A stretch of DNA of 64,000 nt, taken from contig JAPPLF010000006.1 of NCBI GenBank assembly GCA_028874215.1, forward strand, positions 18,027 through 82,026, written 5' to 3'. The translations under genes were made by a program, and so were the position numbers. This DNA comes from Acidobacteriota bacterium (lineage in GTDB: Bacteria; Acidobacteriota; UBA6911; RPQK01; JAJDTT01). Below, piece by piece: positions 30,847-40,272 of the stretch. Below the pieces are notes generated by a model. The model worked only from the letters and a program-made list of their open reading frames with translations, was not told where the DNA came from and searched no databases. Numbering within the stretch: the stretch's first letter is position 1; the number at the start of each line of letters is the position of its first letter.

Positions 30847-31768
30847 AGAAATCCAGGACCCGGATCGGGTTGTCCACCAGGATGACGCGGATCTGTTCGT
30901 CGGTGAGGCCTTCCTCCCGGAGCAGGGGGACGAAGGTGGTCAGGAGGTAGTCGAAACCGTGTCCTCCGTTCCAGCGCAGCAGGGAATTGGCGCAGATGTC
31001 CATGGAGATCAGGACCCGATCCAGGTAGCCTGCCTGAACCAGCTCGGCAACATTTCGGGCTCTTCTCCATTCCGGCTGAGTCCCGGCGCTGGCGGGACGG
31101 CCCACGTGGTCGATCTCCACGTAGACGCCCCGCTCGGCGATGGCCAGCTCGCCCTTGACGCCGCGCCGTTCTCCCAGGTGTCCGATCACGATCCGCTCCG
31201 GCGGAACCCCCTCCTCCTTCAGGATGTCCATCTGCTCGTGAGCCAGGTCGCCGAAATGGGTGGTGTGGGTGGTCACGGTGGCGCCGGTCGCCCGCTGGGC
31301 CCTGGCGGCCGCGCGGAACACCTTTTCCTCCGCCGGCGTGACGTGGAAGCGCTCGGTGCCGATCTCGCCGATGATGCCGGGCCGGATGCCGCCCTCCACC
31401 CCCTCTTCCAGCTCCTTCACCAGCATCCCGGCGAGGGCATTGGTGCTGAGTTCATGGATGTAGGCCGGATAGACTCGTTCCCGGTACCAGCCGCACCCCA
31501 TGATGATGTGGAGTCCGGTGGCCTGGGCCAGTCTTCGCATCCCGCACGGGTCGCGCCGGAGTCCGATGGGGGTCACGTCCACCAGGGCGGAACCGCCGGC
31601 GTCGCGATAGAAGGCCAGTTCCTCCACCAGCAACTCTTCGTCATCCACGGTGCTGTCGTATCCCAGTCGCCCTCCCCATTCCCAGGCGTCCACCAGGGTG
31701 TGCTCGTGCATGAGGGTGACGCCCAGGTCCGCAGGTTCAATGGGGCCGAGAACGGTCTGAATCGACAT
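30845..31768 (-). CDS. Phosphotriesterase-family (PTE-like) metal-dependent hydrolase
   Basis: A TIM-barrel amidohydrolase of 307 residues. Metal ligands are visible as HEH (21, 23), His168, His197 and Asp257. The position of the bridging carboxylated lysine of true phosphotriesterases is Glu135 in GEIG, as in the phosphotriesterase-homology and lactonase-like branch. Lactone or ester hydrolysis is therefore more likely than organophosphate hydrolysis. There is no signal peptide. The stop codon lies at the boundary of the repeat array. It is 13 bases downstream of the aminotransferase gene on the same strand. Confidence 0.88.
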   Translation of the reverse strand: MSIQTVLGPIEPADLGVTLMHEHTLVDAWEWGGRLGYDSTVDDEELLVEELAFYRDAGGSALVDVTPIGLRRDPCGMRRLAQATGLHIIMGCGWYRERVYPAYIHELSTNALAGMLVKELEEGVEGGIRPGIIGEIGTERFHVTPAEEKVFRAAARAQRATGATVTTHTTHFGDLAHEQMDILKEEGVPPERIVIGHLGERRGVKGELAIAERGVYVEIDHVGRPASAGTQPEWRRARNVAELVQAGYLDRVLISMDICANSLLRWNGGHGFDYLLTTFVPLLREEGLTDEQIRVILVDNPIRVLDF

Positions 31769-31781
31769 GGAGCTCCTCCGC

Positions 31782-33098
31782 TCAGCAGGAAAACAGGGGA
31801 CGCGCTTCCTCCAGGACTTCCCGCATATTGCCGGTCAGGATGCGGATTTCCGCCTCTCCCATGACCGTGGTGAGGGCAAAGAGGGCGTAGAGCTTGATGC
31901 CGCGGTTCAGCAGGGCCAGGTGGACCAGCGACATGATCCGCGAGCCCCGCTCCAGGGCCGCCGCGTCGGATCGAACCTGAGCGTCCAGGTCCAGGCTGAC
32001 CAGGGAAGCGACCCGGTTCACCTCCAAGGGGAGCCGGAGGTCCCGGACGATCCGCTGCAGCCCGTCACGGAGCGACCCGCCGAGGCGGCTCAGGTGTTCG
32101 AAGGCCTCGGGCGTCAGCATCTCCATGGCCTTCAAGCCCGCGGCGGAGGTCATGGGATTGCCGTTGAGGGTGCCGGCGTGGGACACGGAGGGTGTCGGGC
32201 CATCGGCGAAGAGGGCCATGATGTCTTCTCTCCCCCCGAAGGCGCCGACCGGGAGCCCGCCGCCGATGATCTTGCCCAGGGCCGTGAGATCGGGGACCAC
32301 GCCGTAATGTTCCTGACCCCCTCCGGAGGCGACCCGGAAGGTGATGACCTCGTCGAAAACCAGCAGGATGCCCAGGCGCCGCGTCGTTTCCCGCAGGAAC
32401 TGGAGATAACCCTCCGGGGGCAGCCCCAGGCCTCCTTGCGTCATGACCGGATTCACGACGACGGCCGCCAGGCGGTCGCGGTGGGTCTCCATCAGGTTTC
32501 GGGCCGCCGCCTCGTCGCCGAAGGGGGCCACCAGCACGTTGTCGCTCTCGTTGCCCGGAATGCCGGTGACCAGCGCCAGGGGACTCCCGTCATCCGCTCG
32601 GGTGAACTCGGTTCCCTCGTACGTGCCGTGGTAGGCGCCCGCCATCTTCAGGATGACGTCGCGCCCGGTAAAGGCCCGCGCCACCTTGATGGCGTGCATG
32701 TTGGCTTCCGTGCCCGAATTGCAGAAGCGGATGCGGTCGACCGAGGGCAGCCTGCGGCAGAGCAGCCGGGCCAGCTTCACCTGGTGGGGGTTGGGGGCCA
32801 TCCACCCGGTGCCCCGCCCGGCCTGCCTCCGAATGGTCGCGGAGATCTCCGGGTGGGAATGTCCGTGGATGAGCGTCGTGGCGTTGTTGGTGAAATCCAG
32901 GATTCGATTGCCGTCCACGTCATGAAGGGTGCTTCCCTCGCCCCGAACAAAATAGGAAGGATGCGGGGGAAAACACGTTCCCAGCCGCGTATCGCCGCCG
33001 GGAAGGAAACGCCGGGCTTCCCGGAACAACTCGCGTGACTTGGGCGTGCGCTCGCGGTAATGGGATTCGATCCTGGCCTGCCACTCTGAAAGGGTCAT
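31782..33098 (-). CDS. Class III aminotransferase (glutamate-1-semialdehyde aminomutase-like)
   Basis: A PLP enzyme of 438 residues, fold type I. The phosphate-binding region is CNSGTEAN. LVFDEVITFR carries the pyridine-binding aspartate (249), and ALGKIIGGGLPVGAFGG carries the Schiff-base Lys276. SHAGTLNGNP is typical of HemL-like enzymes. The usual Glu in EPV is replaced by Asn in NPVMTQGG. I chose the ATG at 33098 because family sequence starts there. A genuine HemL is possible, but the divergent sequence and gene context favour another amino-ketone or amino-acid substrate. It lies between the S9 peptidase and the PTE-like gene. Confidence 0.8.
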   Translation of the reverse strand: MTLSEWQARIESHYRERTPKSRELFREARRFLPGGDTRLGTCFPPHPSYFVRGEGSTLHDVDGNRILDFTNNATTLIHGHSHPEISATIRRQAGRGTGWMAPNPHQVKLARLLCRRLPSVDRIRFCNSGTEANMHAIKVARAFTGRDVILKMAGAYHGTYEGTEFTRADDGSPLALVTGIPGNESDNVLVAPFGDEAAARNLMETHRDRLAAVVVNPVMTQGGLGLPPEGYLQFLRETTRRLGILLVFDEVITFRVASGGGQEHYGVVPDLTALGKIIGGGLPVGAFGGREDIMALFADGPTPSVSHAGTLNGNPMTSAAGLKAMEMLTPEAFEHLSRLGGSLRDGLQRIVRDLRLPLEVNRVASLVSLDLDAQVRSDAAALERGSRIMSLVHLALLNRGIKLYALFALTTVMGEAEIRILTGNMREVLEEARPLFSC

Positions 33099-33172
33099 CG
33101 CGACATTCTTGCAGGGCCTTTCCCGGCGGGCAAGAGAACCGGTCAATGTGGGGGGACGGTCCCCTCCTTGGC

Positions 33173-35470
33173 TCAGAGGTTGTCCAGGATGAATCGCGTC
33201 ATCAGCCTCCGGAGGTGGTGGACCTGCTCCGGGCCCCTCACTCCATGCCGGGCTCGGGGGTAGATCATCATCTGGAAGTCCTTTCCCTCTTCCTGGAGGC
33301 GATGGGCCAGCCGGAGGGTGTTCTGGAGATGGACGTTGTCGTCCAGGCCGCCGTGGATCAGAAGCAGCTTGCCCTTCAGGTTGCCGGCCGCCTCCAGCAC
33401 CGAGCTCTTCCGGTAGCCCTCCGGATTGTCCTTGGGAAGCCCCATGTACCGCTCGGTGTAGATGGTGTCGTAGAGCCTCCAGTCGGTCACCGGAGCCCCC
33501 GCGATGCCGATCCGGAAGCTGTCGCTGTGGGTCAACGCATAGCTGGCCAGGTAGCCGCCGAAGCTCCAACCCCAAATTCCGATTCGGTCCGAATCCACGT
33601 AGGGGCGCTCCCGGAGCCATTCCAGCCCGTCTTCCAGGTCGCGCAGCTCCCGGGTGCCGAAGTTCCGATGCACCGGCCACGCCGAACGGGCGCCCTTCCC
33701 GCTGGCGCTTCGGTTGTCGCAGACCCAGATCAGATAGCCCTCCTGGGCCATGAGCTGGTGCCAGAGGTGGTTGGTTCCTCCCCATCTCCTTCTGACCCTG
33801 GGCAGTCCCGGTCCACCGTAGACATAGGCCAGAACCGGATACTTTCGGGCGGGATCGAATTCCTGGGGCAGGATCATCATGGCCTCCATGACGAACCCGT
33901 CCCGGGTGGGCACCTGCAGAAACCGGGGAGAAGAGAGTCGAAACTGATCCAGGTTCTCGCGGCGGCTGGGGTGGATTTCCCTCAAGAGCGTTCCGTTCGC
34001 GTCGTGAACGCTCAACCGGGGAGGGGTGTCGATGTCGCTCCAGGTGTCGAGATAGAGTGAGCCCTGGTCGTTGAACCGGGGACGATGGGTGCCCGGTTCG
34101 CGGGAGACTCTCGCAATCGGTCCACCGCTCAGAGTCGAGCGGTAAAGGTGTCTCTCGCCGGAGCCGTCCCGGTCCGCCGTGAAATGGATCCGCCCGTTTC
34201 CGGGGGAATGGTGGAGCAGTTCATGGACGTTCCATTGTCCGCTGGTGACCGGTCCGATGAGGGTGCCGTCGGCCCGGTAACGGTACAGGTGCCGCCATCC
34301 GGTGCGATCGCTCATCCAGAGGAAGGAACCGTCCGGCAGCCAGCGCGGCTCGGCCAGAACGTCGACCCAGGCCGCGCCCTCCTCCCGCAACAGCGTCGTC
34401 GTCACCGCCGATGAGAGCCGGTGCAGCTTCAGGTCCAACCGGGTCTGAATCCGGTTCTGCTCCTGAAAAACCACGGCGCCTCCATCCCGGCTCCAACCGG
34501 CCCGGACGAGCAGGCGGTCGTCTTCGGGCTCGTTTTCGATCCAGCGGACCGCTTTTCCGGAGACCGCGACGACGCCGATGCGCGCCCGGGGGTTGGGGTC
34601 TCCCGCCTTGGGGTAACGGGTCGTCCGTGTGGACGGGTAGAGCGGCTCGTAGTCGAGCAGCGTGAAGGCCGGCACCGGGGAGTCGTCCAACTGCAGAAAG
34701 GCCAGGTGGGAGGAATCGGGACTCCACCAGTAACCCTTGTAGTTGCCCCGGCCGTAGAGCTCCTCCTGGTAGAGCCAATTCAGCTTGCCGTTTGAGATTT
34801 CACCGCCGCCGCCCTGAGTGAGGCGGGACTCGCGGCCGTTTTCGACTTGGACGATGTAGAGGTCCTGGCCGCGAACGAAGCTCACCAGGCGTCCGTCGGG
34901 GCTGAACTCGGCCAGTTCCTCCCGATCGGAGGAACGGGTCAGCCGCGTCGCGGTTCCGGATTCCAGGTCGTAAAGGAAGAGGTCCCCGGCGTGCTTGAAC
35001 AGGAGGGTCTTTTCGCCGGGACTCAATCGGAACCAGCCGAGCGCGGCTGATTCGGGGTTCGGGGTGTCGAGACCGGGTTCCGAGAGCGATTTTCGAATTC
35101 GCGTCTCATCCAGCACGGTCGTCGCGCTTCCCGTGACGGCATCCGTCTTGAACAGAGTGCGCGATTTCCTGCCCTGGTGGAGATAGTGCCGTCCGTCCCG
35201 CGTCCAACGCAGATCTCCGGGAGGCGAGCCGGTGAAGTCCAGCTTGGTGCGGGGATCGTAGAGATGCTGGAGGGTCAGGCGGGACTTCTGCGATCCGGCG
35301 AGAGAAGAGAAGAGGGAGAGAAACAGGAAACACGCCAGCCAGCCGCGAATCGGGAGAATTGGGAAGGGTCCGGCGGACGATTTCCAATCGGGCGGGTCAA
35401 TACGAGACGTGTCTCTTCGAGTTGGCCGCTTACTTCGATTTCTTGTCGGGCACCACCGGTTCAAACTCAC
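33173..35470 (-). CDS. S9 family prolyl peptidase (DPP IV-like)
   Basis: A serine peptidase with an N-terminal DPP IV-type beta-propeller (about residues 60-500) and a C-terminal alpha/beta-hydrolase domain. The triad is visible as GWSFGG (serine), GGLDDNVH (aspartate) and RARHG (histidine). [15 protein letters not shown] is the oxyanion region. A hydrophobic stretch ([16 protein letters not shown], about 43-59) suggests export. The only good start codons, GTG at 35470 and a TTG two codons later, lie inside the 3' end of rplQ. That gives a 41-base overlap and an unusually long region before the signal core. No better start is present downstream. Confidence 0.85.
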   Translation of the reverse strand: MSLNRWCPTRNRSKRPTRRDTSRIDPPDWKSSAGPFPILPIRGWLACFLFLSLFSSLAGSQKSRLTLQHLYDPRTKLDFTGSPPGDLRWTRDGRHYLHQGRKSRTLFKTDAVTGSATTVLDETRIRKSLSEPGLDTPNPESAALGWFRLSPGEKTLLFKHAGDLFLYDLESGTATRLTRSSDREELAEFSPDGRLVSFVRGQDLYIVQVENGRESRLTQGGGGEISNGKLNWLYQEELYGRGNYKGYWWSPDSSHLAFLQLDDSPVPAFTLLDYEPLYPSTRTTRYPKAGDPNPRARIGVVAVSGKAVRWIENEPEDDRLLVRAGWSRDGGAVVFQEQNRIQTRLDLKLHRLSSAVTTTLLREEGAAWVDVLAEPRWLPDGSFLWMSDRTGWRHLYRYRADGTLIGPVTSGQWNVHELLHHSPGNGRIHFTADRDGSGERHLYRSTLSGGPIARVSREPGTHRPRFNDQGSLYLDTWSDIDTPPRLSVHDANGTLLREIHPSRRENLDQFRLSSPRFLQVPTRDGFVMEAMMILPQEFDPARKYPVLAYVYGGPGLPRVRRRWGGTNHLWHQLMAQEGYLIWVCDNRSASGKGARSAWPVHRNFGTRELRDLEDGLEWLRERPYVDSDRIGIWGWSFGGYLASYALTHSDSFRIGIAGAPVTDWRLYDTIYTERYMGLPKDNPEGYRKSSVLEAAGNLKGKLLLIHGGLDDNVHLQNTLRLAHRLQEEGKDFQMMIYPRARHGVRGPEQVHHLRRLMTRFILDNL

Positions 35471-35822
35471 TCCCCACCAGCTCCAGAAGAGCCATCTCCG
35501 CCTGATCTCCCTGGCGGAACCCGAGGCGGAGAATGCGAGTGTAGCCGCCGTTGCGCTCGGAGAAACGGGGGCCGATTTCGTCGAAGAGTTTGTACACCAC
35601 CTCCTTGCGCCGGATGAAGCTCAGAGCTCGCCGCCGGGCATGCAGGTTCTCCCGCTTGCCCAACGTGATCATCTTCTCGGCCACCGGACGCAACGCCTTG
35701 GCCTTGGAAATGGTGGTGACGATCCGCTCGTTGTCCAGGAACTCGGTCACCATATTGCGCATCATCGCTTTCCGGTGACTCGCGGTCCGCCCCAGCTTTT
35801 TTCCCTTTCGACGGTGTCTCAT
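35430..35822 (-). CDS. rplQ: 50S ribosomal protein L17
   Basis: Starts [20 protein letters not shown], the family signature, with [16 protein letters not shown] following. It has 130 residues, including a short C-terminal tail. It is the last ribosomal gene of the cluster, five bases after rpoA. Its 3' end overlaps the S9 peptidase start. Confidence 0.97.
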   Translation of the reverse strand: MRHRRKGKKLGRTASHRKAMMRNMVTEFLDNERIVTTISKAKALRPVAEKMITLGKRENLHARRRALSFIRRKEVVYKLFDEIGPRFSERNGGYTRILRLGFRQGDQAEMALLELVGSEFEPVVPDKKSK

Positions 35823-35827
35823 GACCG

Positions 35828-36811
35828 TCAGACCTCCGTGGTTTCGCGGACCAGCCGCCCCTTGCTGTCGATCTTCATGCCGAACGACAGGCCCATCTCA
35901 GCCAGCAGTTCCTTGATCTCGCTCAGGGACTTCCGCCCGAAGTTCTTGGTCTTGAGCATCTCGGCTTCGGTCTTGACGACCAACTCGCCGATGGTCTCCA
36001 CACTCGCGTTCTTGAGGCAATTGTAGGCCCGAACCGACAACTCCAGCTCTTCGACCGGTTTGATCAGGTTCTCGTTGACGGCCTGGTCCTCGTCTTCCTC
36101 GACCACGTCCTCTTCCGAGTCCTCTTCGAAATTGATGAACATGAACAGGTGCTCCTTGAGGATCTGCGCGGCCTGTGCCACGGCATCCTGCGGAGCGACA
36201 CTCCCATTGGTCACCACTTCCAGATTGAGTCGCTCGTATTCGGTCGACTGCCCCAAGCGCGCCGCCTCCACATGAAAGTTGGCCCGCCGAACCGGCGAAT
36301 GGACCGAATCCATGGCGATGTATCCCAGACTCAAGTCCTCATCGTGGTTCTCGTTCGCCGGGACATAGCCCCGGCCGTTCTTGACCCGCACCTCCATGCT
36401 GATGCTGGCTTCCTGGTTCAGGGTGGCGATGTGGACGTCCGGGTCCAGTATCTCCACGTCCGGGTCCGGCTTGAAGTCTCCGGACTTGATCTCCCCTTCT
36501 CCCGCGGCCTCGAGGTAGAGGGTCTTGGGCTCACCGGAGTGCAGAATCAAGGGGATCTGCCTCAGGTTCATGATGATGTCGGTCACGTCTTCCCGGACAC
36601 CCGGGATCGACGAGAACTCGTGCAGGACTCCGTCTATCTTGACCGCCGTCAGGGCCGCTCCCTCGATAGCGGAGAGCAGGACCCTCCGCAGGGAATGCCC
36701 AACCGTGGTGGCGAAGCCACGCTCGAACGGCTGGGCATGGAATTGGCCCAGGGTCGCGGTCAAGGTATCCGGGTCATAAAAGAGCTTGTTCGGTTTTTGA
36801 AACTCTCTCAT
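35828..36811 (-). CDS. rpoA: RNA polymerase alpha subunit
   Basis: A 327-residue subunit. The N-terminal assembly domain has [22 protein letters not shown] and the C-terminal helical domain has [15 protein letters not shown] and [11 protein letters not shown]. An acidic linker ([13 protein letters not shown]) joins them. The ATG at 36811 starts the conserved [10 protein letters not shown] sequence; open frame further 5' lacks homology. The gap to rpsD holds a GCCGGCGCCGGC palindrome at 36953-36964, a possible mRNA structure. Confidence 0.97.
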   Translation of the reverse strand: MREFQKPNKLFYDPDTLTATLGQFHAQPFERGFATTVGHSLRRVLLSAIEGAALTAVKIDGVLHEFSSIPGVREDVTDIIMNLRQIPLILHSGEPKTLYLEAAGEGEIKSGDFKPDPDVEILDPDVHIATLNQEASISMEVRVKNGRGYVPANENHDEDLSLGYIAMDSVHSPVRRANFHVEAARLGQSTEYERLNLEVVTNGSVAPQDAVAQAAQILKEHLFMFINFEEDSEEDVVEEDEDQAVNENLIKPVEELELSVRAYNCLKNASVETIGELVVKTEAEMLKTKNFGRKSLSEIKELLAEMGLSFGMKIDSKGRLVRETTEV

Positions 36812-36970
36812 GGATCTAATTCTCCGACGATTCTTTAAACTGCCGCCTCGACGAGGCTCCGGTCCGCGCCCACCGCCCTCGCGGGGGGCATGACTCAAAC
36901 CTGCGGCTGCCGGCAGAGCCCAGACGAAATCATGGGGAATCTGTCCGAGCGGGCCGGCGCCGGCCGGCGG

Positions 36971-37606
36971 CTACTTGGAATAGAGTTCCACCACCAGGGA
37001 CTCCTCGATAGCCAGCGAGATATGTTCCCGGGTCGGCAGCTCCAACACCTGGCCCTTGAATTGATTTTTTTCCAGACTCAGCCACGCGGGAACCCCGCGT
37101 CCGGCGGCGGCGTCCAATGCGGCGCGAACCAGCAAATTGTTCCAGATCTTCTGTTGCAGCGAGACTTCATCCCCCGCCTTGACCAGAAAGGACGGGATGT
37201 CGACCCGCCGTCCGTTGACCCGGATATGGCCGTGCCGGACCAACTGCCGGGCCTGATTCCTGGAGGAGGCAAAACCGAGCCGATAGACGACGCTGTCGAG
37301 TCTCCGTTCCAGAAACTGCAACAGGAGTTCGCCGGTGACGCCCCTCTTTTTGGCGGCCTTGGCGAAATAGCTGCGGAACTGGCGCTCCAGGACGCCGTAG
37401 ACTCGCTTGACCTTCTGTTTTTCACGGAGTTGCTGGCCGTAACCCATGATCCTGGGCCGGCCCCGCATGTCGCGCCCATGCTCTCCCGGAACGATGTTCC
37501 GCTTCTCGATGGCGCACTTGTCCGAAAAGCAGCGATTTCCCTTCAGGAACAGTTTCATCCCCTCGCGTCTGCAGAGACGGCAGACAGGGCCCTTATAGCG
37601 TGCCAA
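36971..37606 (-). CDS. rpsD: 30S ribosomal protein S4 (TTG start)
   Basis: A primary rRNA-binding protein of 211 residues. The family start [16 protein letters not shown] is matched by a TTG at 37606 with AAGGAG seven bases upstream; the in-frame GTG eight codons earlier is less likely. CRLC plus CFSDKC give a four-cysteine zinc site (C+ form). The S4 RNA-binding domain contains [17 protein letters not shown]. In E. coli S4 is the translational regulator of this operon; here that is inference. Confidence 0.96.
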   Translation of the reverse strand: MARYKGPVCRLCRREGMKLFLKGNRCFSDKCAIEKRNIVPGEHGRDMRGRPRIMGYGQQLREKQKVKRVYGVLERQFRSYFAKAAKKRGVTGELLLQFLERRLDSVVYRLGFASSRNQARQLVRHGHIRVNGRRVDIPSFLVKAGDEVSLQQKIWNNLLVRAALDAAAGRGVPAWLSLEKNQFKGQVLELPTREHISLAIEESLVVELYSK

Positions 37607-37673
37607 GCTCTTTCTCCTTCCCGAACTCACCTGCCGATGACATGCAGTACTCCCGGTCCGTTGCCAAAGACCC

Positions 37674-38081
37674 CTAAACCCGGCGCCGCTTGGGTGGACG
37701 GCAACCGTTGTGGGGGATCGGCGTCACGTCCCGGATTGATTTGATATCGATTCCGGACGACTGAATGGCCCGCACGGCCGCCTCGCGGCCTCCGCCGGGT
37801 CCCTTGACCCAGACCTCGCAGGTGCGAATTCCGTACAGGTCGCGGGCCCGATTGGCTGCCGTGTGCCCGGCCTGAGAGGCGGCGAAGGGAGTGCTCTTGC
37901 GGCTCCCCTTGAAGCCCTGCATACCGGCGGTGGCGGTCGATAGAACGTTCCCGTCCTGATCGGTGATGGTGATGATCGTATTGTTGAACGTCGCCTTCAC
38001 GTGGACGATGCCGTGAAGAACGGTTCGGCGATCCTTCCTCTTGACCGACTTCCGTCGTTTTGTCTTTTTACCCTTGGCCAT
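37674..38081 (-). CDS. rpsK: 30S ribosomal protein S11
   Basis: A 135-residue protein with [26 protein letters not shown] and the C-terminal [18 protein letters not shown]. It has a basic N-terminal extension typical of bacteria. A 153-bp gap without a recognisable gene separates it from rpsM. Confidence 0.97.
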   Translation of the reverse strand: MAKGKKTKRRKSVKRKDRRTVLHGIVHVKATFNNTIITITDQDGNVLSTATAGMQGFKGSRKSTPFAASQAGHTAANRARDLYGIRTCEVWVKGPGGGREAAVRAIQSSGIDIKSIRDVTPIPHNGCRPPKRRRV

Positions 38082-38234
38082 CTGCCTGTTCCTCTGATCG
38101 GTCCCCTGGTTCGAGTCCGCCGTTCACCGGCTCCGTGCGCGAATTCCCCGCGTATTCCGTGCGGACATGCGCCGTCGGCAAACCTGCGGAGCAGGTCATC
38201 GCCGGACCCCGGCGCCCGCGGTTTTCGAAAGCCT

Positions 38235-38609
38235 CTAGCGCCCCCTCTTTCTCCGCATGATGCGGATCTTGCGCGGGCCCTTTCGGGTCCTGGCATTGGT
38301 GTGGGTTCGCTGGCCCCGGGTGGGGAGTCCCCGGCGATGCCGAAGCCCCCGGTAGCAGCCGATGTCCATGAGACGCTTGATGTTGATCTGGAGTTCCTTG
38401 CGCAGGTCCCCTTCGATCCGCCCCGCGTCTTCGATGACGCGGCGGAGCCGGGTGGCCTCCTCCTCGGTGAGGTCCCCGGTGTTCTTGTCCGCATCCACTC
38501 TCGCCGCGTCCAGGATCTTCCGGGACCGGGACTGTCCGATTCCGTAGATGTAGGTCAGCGAAATCAGAATCCGTTTCCTGTCCGGTATGTTCACTCCAAT
38601 TAGCCGCAT
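38235..38609 (-). CDS. rpsM: 30S ribosomal protein S13
   Basis: A 124-residue protein starting [14 protein letters not shown], with the helix-two-turn-helix [11 protein letters not shown]. The tail [18 protein letters not shown] contacts tRNA and the large subunit. It follows rpmJ by 33 bases. Confidence 0.97.
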   Translation of the reverse strand: MRLIGVNIPDRKRILISLTYIYGIGQSRSRKILDAARVDADKNTGDLTEEEATRLRRVIEDAGRIEGDLRKELQINIKRLMDIGCYRGLRHRRGLPTRGQRTHTNARTRKGPRKIRIMRRKRGR

Positions 38610-38642
38610 TGTGCCGATCCCCGCTCCGTGGTCGCTGGACGA

Positions 38643-38756
38643 TTACCCCTGACGCTGCTTGTGTTTCGGGTTGCTGCAGATGACTCGGACCACACCCTTG
38701 CGCCGGACGATCTTGCATTGCCTGCAGATTCTCTTGACCGAAGCTCGAACCTTCAT
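38643..38756 (-). CDS. rpmJ: 50S ribosomal protein L36
   Basis: A 37-codon gene starting [15 protein letters not shown] and ending in KHKQRQG. Three cysteines and a histidine (Cys11, Cys14, Cys27, His32) make the zinc site of the C+ form. The start overlaps the map stop (ATGA), so there is no room for infA, which usually lies between map and rpmJ. Confidence 0.96.
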   Translation of the reverse strand: MKVRASVKRICRQCKIVRRKGVVRVICSNPKHKQRQG

Positions 38757-39559
38757 TCTTCGCCCCCTGCCATCGCCGAATCGGGACTGGATGCGCCGAG
38801 GCGGGTCCTGCCGCTGGAGTTGCTGAGGATCCAGGGGCCGTTTTCAGTGACGGCGACCGAATGCTCGAAATGGGCGCTGTAACCCCCGTCCGCCGTCACC
38901 GCCGTCCACCGGTCTTCCAACACTCTGACGCCGGGGCCCCGGCTGTTGACCATGGGCTCGATCGCCAGAACCATACCCGGCTTCAATCGGGGGCCCTTTC
39001 CCGGATCGCCGTAGTTGGGAACCTGCGGTTCCTCATGCAGGAATCTGCCGATCCCATGTCCTACGAATTCCCGCACCACCGAAAAACCGTAGGCTTCTAC
39101 GTACTTCTGAATGCCATGAGAGATGTCGGAGATGCGGTTTCCCACCACCACCTGCTCGATCCCCAGGTAGAGGGACTCGCGGGTCACGTCCAACAGCTTC
39201 CTCAGTTCGGGCGAAACCTCGCCCACGCAGAAGGTCCAGGCGGAGTCGCCGTAGAATCCCTTGTAGTAGACGCCGACGTCCAGGGACAGGATATCTCCCT
39301 CTTCGAGAGGCTGGTCGTTGGGAATCCCGTGGACGATCTGATTGTTGACGGAGGCGCAGACGCTGGCGGGGAATCCCCGGTAGCCCTTGAAGGCGGGCCT
39401 GGCCCCGCTCCCGAGGATCAAGTCCTCGGCGGCGGCATCCAGTTGCCGCGTGGTCATGCCGGGCCGGACCATGGTCCCCAGAAGGTCCAATGTCTTGGAC
39501 ACCAGGCGGTTGGCCTCGCGCATCCTGTCCAGTTCCTTAGCGCCTTTGCAGACGATCAT
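38753..39559 (-). CDS. map: Type I methionine aminopeptidase
   Basis: It removes the initiator methionine from nascent proteins. It has 268 residues. Metal-ligand regions are visible in [40 protein letters not shown] and [12 protein letters not shown]. The ATG at 39559 starts the conserved [18 protein letters not shown]-terminal extension of about 20 residues (NSSGRTRLG...) is not part of the usual fold. It follows adk by 44 bases and overlaps rpmJ. Confidence 0.95.
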   Translation of the reverse strand: MIVCKGAKELDRMREANRLVSKTLDLLGTMVRPGMTTRQLDAAAEDLILGSGARPAFKGYRGFPASVCASVNNQIVHGIPNDQPLEEGDILSLDVGVYYKGFYGDSAWTFCVGEVSPELRKLLDVTRESLYLGIEQVVVGNRISDISHGIQKYVEAYGFSVVREFVGHGIGRFLHEEPQVPNYGDPGKGPRLKPGMVLAIEPMVNSRGPGVRVLEDRWTAVTADGGYSAHFEHSVAVTENGPWILSNSSGRTRLGASSPDSAMAGGEE

Positions 39560-39603
39560 CCCAATCGGGTTCCTGATGCGAAACGAATCCGCAAGACCGA
39601 ACG

Positions 39604-40251
39604 TCACTTCCGCGACATGGTCTCGACGACGGAGTCGAAGACCTCGCGGATTCCTCCGGAAGCCTCCACCTCTCCGTAACGGCCTTTTGTCTTGTAGTAA
39701 TCGACCAGCGGCTGAGTCTGATCCCGGTAGACTCGCAGTCTCTCCCGAATCACCGATTCGCGGTCGTCGCGACGGAGCACCAATTCCCCGCCGCACGAAT
39801 CACAGACGCCCTCCTTCCGGGGCTGGGAGTAATACAGGTTGTAGATATTACCACAGCCGACACAGTGGCGGCGCCCGTTGAGGCGCCTGACAACCTCCGC
39901 GTCCTCCAGTTTCAAATTGATCACCACGGGCGGAAGACCGTTGCTGATTCGACTCAGGTAGGTGGCCTGAGCGAGGGTTCGGGGAAATCCGTCCAACAGG
40001 ATTCCGTTGCCCGTGTTCCGCGCCAGCGTCTTTCCCACGATCTCGGCCACCAACTCATCCGGAACCAACTCTCCCGAGTTCATGATGGCTTCCACCCGGC
40101 CGCCCAGATCGGTGCCGGCCCTTACTTCCTCTCTCAGGATGTCCCCGGTGGAGACGTGCAGGTAGCCGAAGCGGCCCGCGAGGCGCTTGGCCTGGGTCCC
40201 TTTCCCGGCTCCGGGGGGGCCGAGCAGAATGGTCACCGGATTCTCGGACAT
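39604..40251 (-). CDS. adk: Adenylate kinase (zinc-type lid)
   Basis: A 215-residue enzyme that interconverts AMP + ATP and 2 ADP. The P-loop is LLGPPGAGKGTQ, and LLDGFPRTLAQA is the family signature. The lid has CVGCG and CDSCGG, a Cys4 zinc site seen in many Gram-positive and some other bacterial enzymes. It lies between secY and map, the common position in bacterial spc operons. Confidence 0.96.
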   Translation of the reverse strand: MSENPVTILLGPPGAGKGTQAKRLAGRFGYLHVSTGDILREEVRAGTDLGGRVEAIMNSGELVPDELVAEIVGKTLARNTGNGILLDGFPRTLAQATYLSRISNGLPPVVINLKLEDAEVVRRLNGRRHCVGCGNIYNLYYSQPRKEGVCDSCGGELVLRRDDRESVIRERLRVYRDQTQPLVDYYKTKGRYGEVEASGGIREVFDSVVETMSRK

Positions 40252-40272
40252 CAGAATCGCATCTCCGGTCCG

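Noticed and set aside
30362..31070. Several near-identical minus-strand open frames across the 86-bp repeats
   Set aside because: They are the repeat units translated in successive frames; none has a ribosome site or known domain.
33126..33172. Terminator between the S9 peptidase and aminotransferase genes
   Set aside because: A short GGGGACGGTCCCC repeat exists but lacks a T run, and the same-strand genes on both sides make read-through likely.
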